Positions 27,640 through 27,707 of a DNA stretch of 27,707 nt are shown here, piece after piece (the stretch's first letter is position 1; each line of letters begins with the position of its first letter). The DNA is from Acanthaster planci (lineage: Eukaryota > Echinodermata > Asteroidea > Valvatida > Acanthasteridae). The notes beneath the pieces were generated by a model. It was not told the origin of the DNA. It searched no databases and saw only the letters and a program-made list of their open reading frames with translations. Location: positions 4,348-32,054 of the forward strand of contig NW_019091359.1 of the NCBI RefSeq assembly GCF_001949145.1, written 5' to 3'. Both the position numbers and the translations under genes were made by a program.

Positions 27640-27707
27640 TCATCGCTGCGGTGGTGGAGCGCTTTTGTCCCCGGTGGTAATCCGCTCGCTCTCAATGCCC
27701 CAACGCC
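27640..27707 (-). CDS. Probable C-terminal coding end of a host gene, product unknown
   Basis: On the minus strand the window edge leads into a frame reading RWGIESERITTGDKSAPPPQ then R and TGA (27642-27640), followed within 35 bp by AATAAA. Composition changes sharply to GC-rich at 27640, as expected at a coding/3'-UTR border in AT-rich DNA. A second frame (GVGALRASGLPPGTKALHHR and on to TGA further down) is also open, so the frame is not settled. No family recognised, and the upstream part is outside the window. Confidence 0.4.
   Translation of the reverse strand, partial: RWGIESERITTGDKSAPPPQR

Noticed and set aside
1-27707. tRNA, rRNA genes and CRISPR arrays
   Set aside because: No B-box-type GGTTCRANNCC with a matching A box, no rRNA segment and no short regularly spaced repeats with unique spacers were seen. 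The tandem array at 22410-24590 has long diverged units and no spacers.

Overview
The window looks like draft-assembly genomic DNA from a multicellular animal, most likely a marine invertebrate (echinoderm, hemichordate, cephalochordate or similar). The reasons are spliced host exons with GT/AG borders and AATAAA signals, no dense gene order, AT-rich non-coding DNA, an assembly gap (14935-15656), and a mix of decayed DIRS, L1-like, Penelope-like, CR1/L2-like, Ty3/gypsy-like, hAT-like, pogo/Tigger-like and piggyBac-like elements. The species cannot be fixed from this sequence. No complete, intact gene was found.

Layout. 1-1950 (-): a decayed DIRS-type retrotransposon (gag-like part, reverse transcriptase, RNase H) running off the left edge. 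1957-8025 (+): a second DIRS copy, of which the tyrosine recombinase and terminal repeat remain. It is split by an L1-like LINE in the opposite orientation (2325-7521, flanked by the duplication TTACTC). That LINE is itself broken in its reverse transcriptase by a Penelope-like fragment (about 3830-4566, +). This gives three nested layers. 8352-8441 (+): a small host exon. 8605-13622: four non-autonomous DNA-transposon-like elements, two of them hAT-like with 8-bp flanking duplications. 13850-14140: a CpG-rich patch with a CRE-type site. 14550-14740 (-): the terminal exon and poly(A) signal of a host gene. 14935-15656: Ns.

16261-18895 (+): a third DIRS copy, same family as the second, with a gag-like part, an RNase H tail and a recognisable tyrosine recombinase, but with the reverse transcriptase absent. 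Its right end carries a ~58-bp inverted repeat that fits a DIRS internal complementary region. 18920-19848 (+): 3' part of a CR1/L2-like LINE. 19978-20393: a TTAA-flanked piggyBac-like miniature element. 21310-21990: a pogo/Tigger-like end beside a Ty3/gypsy-like gag-protease remnant. 22410-24590: a diverged tandem array built on palindromic cores. 26900-27545 (+): another LINE tail. 27595-27707 (-): a probable 3' end of a further host gene.

The open frames do not form a pathway. The mobile elements sit in introns or intergenic DNA around at least two, perhaps three, host genes. The most informative points are the three-layer nest with a reconstructable empty site, the RT-less DIRS copy and its terminal structure, a 78-nt near-perfect hairpin at 12823-12900, and the palindrome-rich tandem array.
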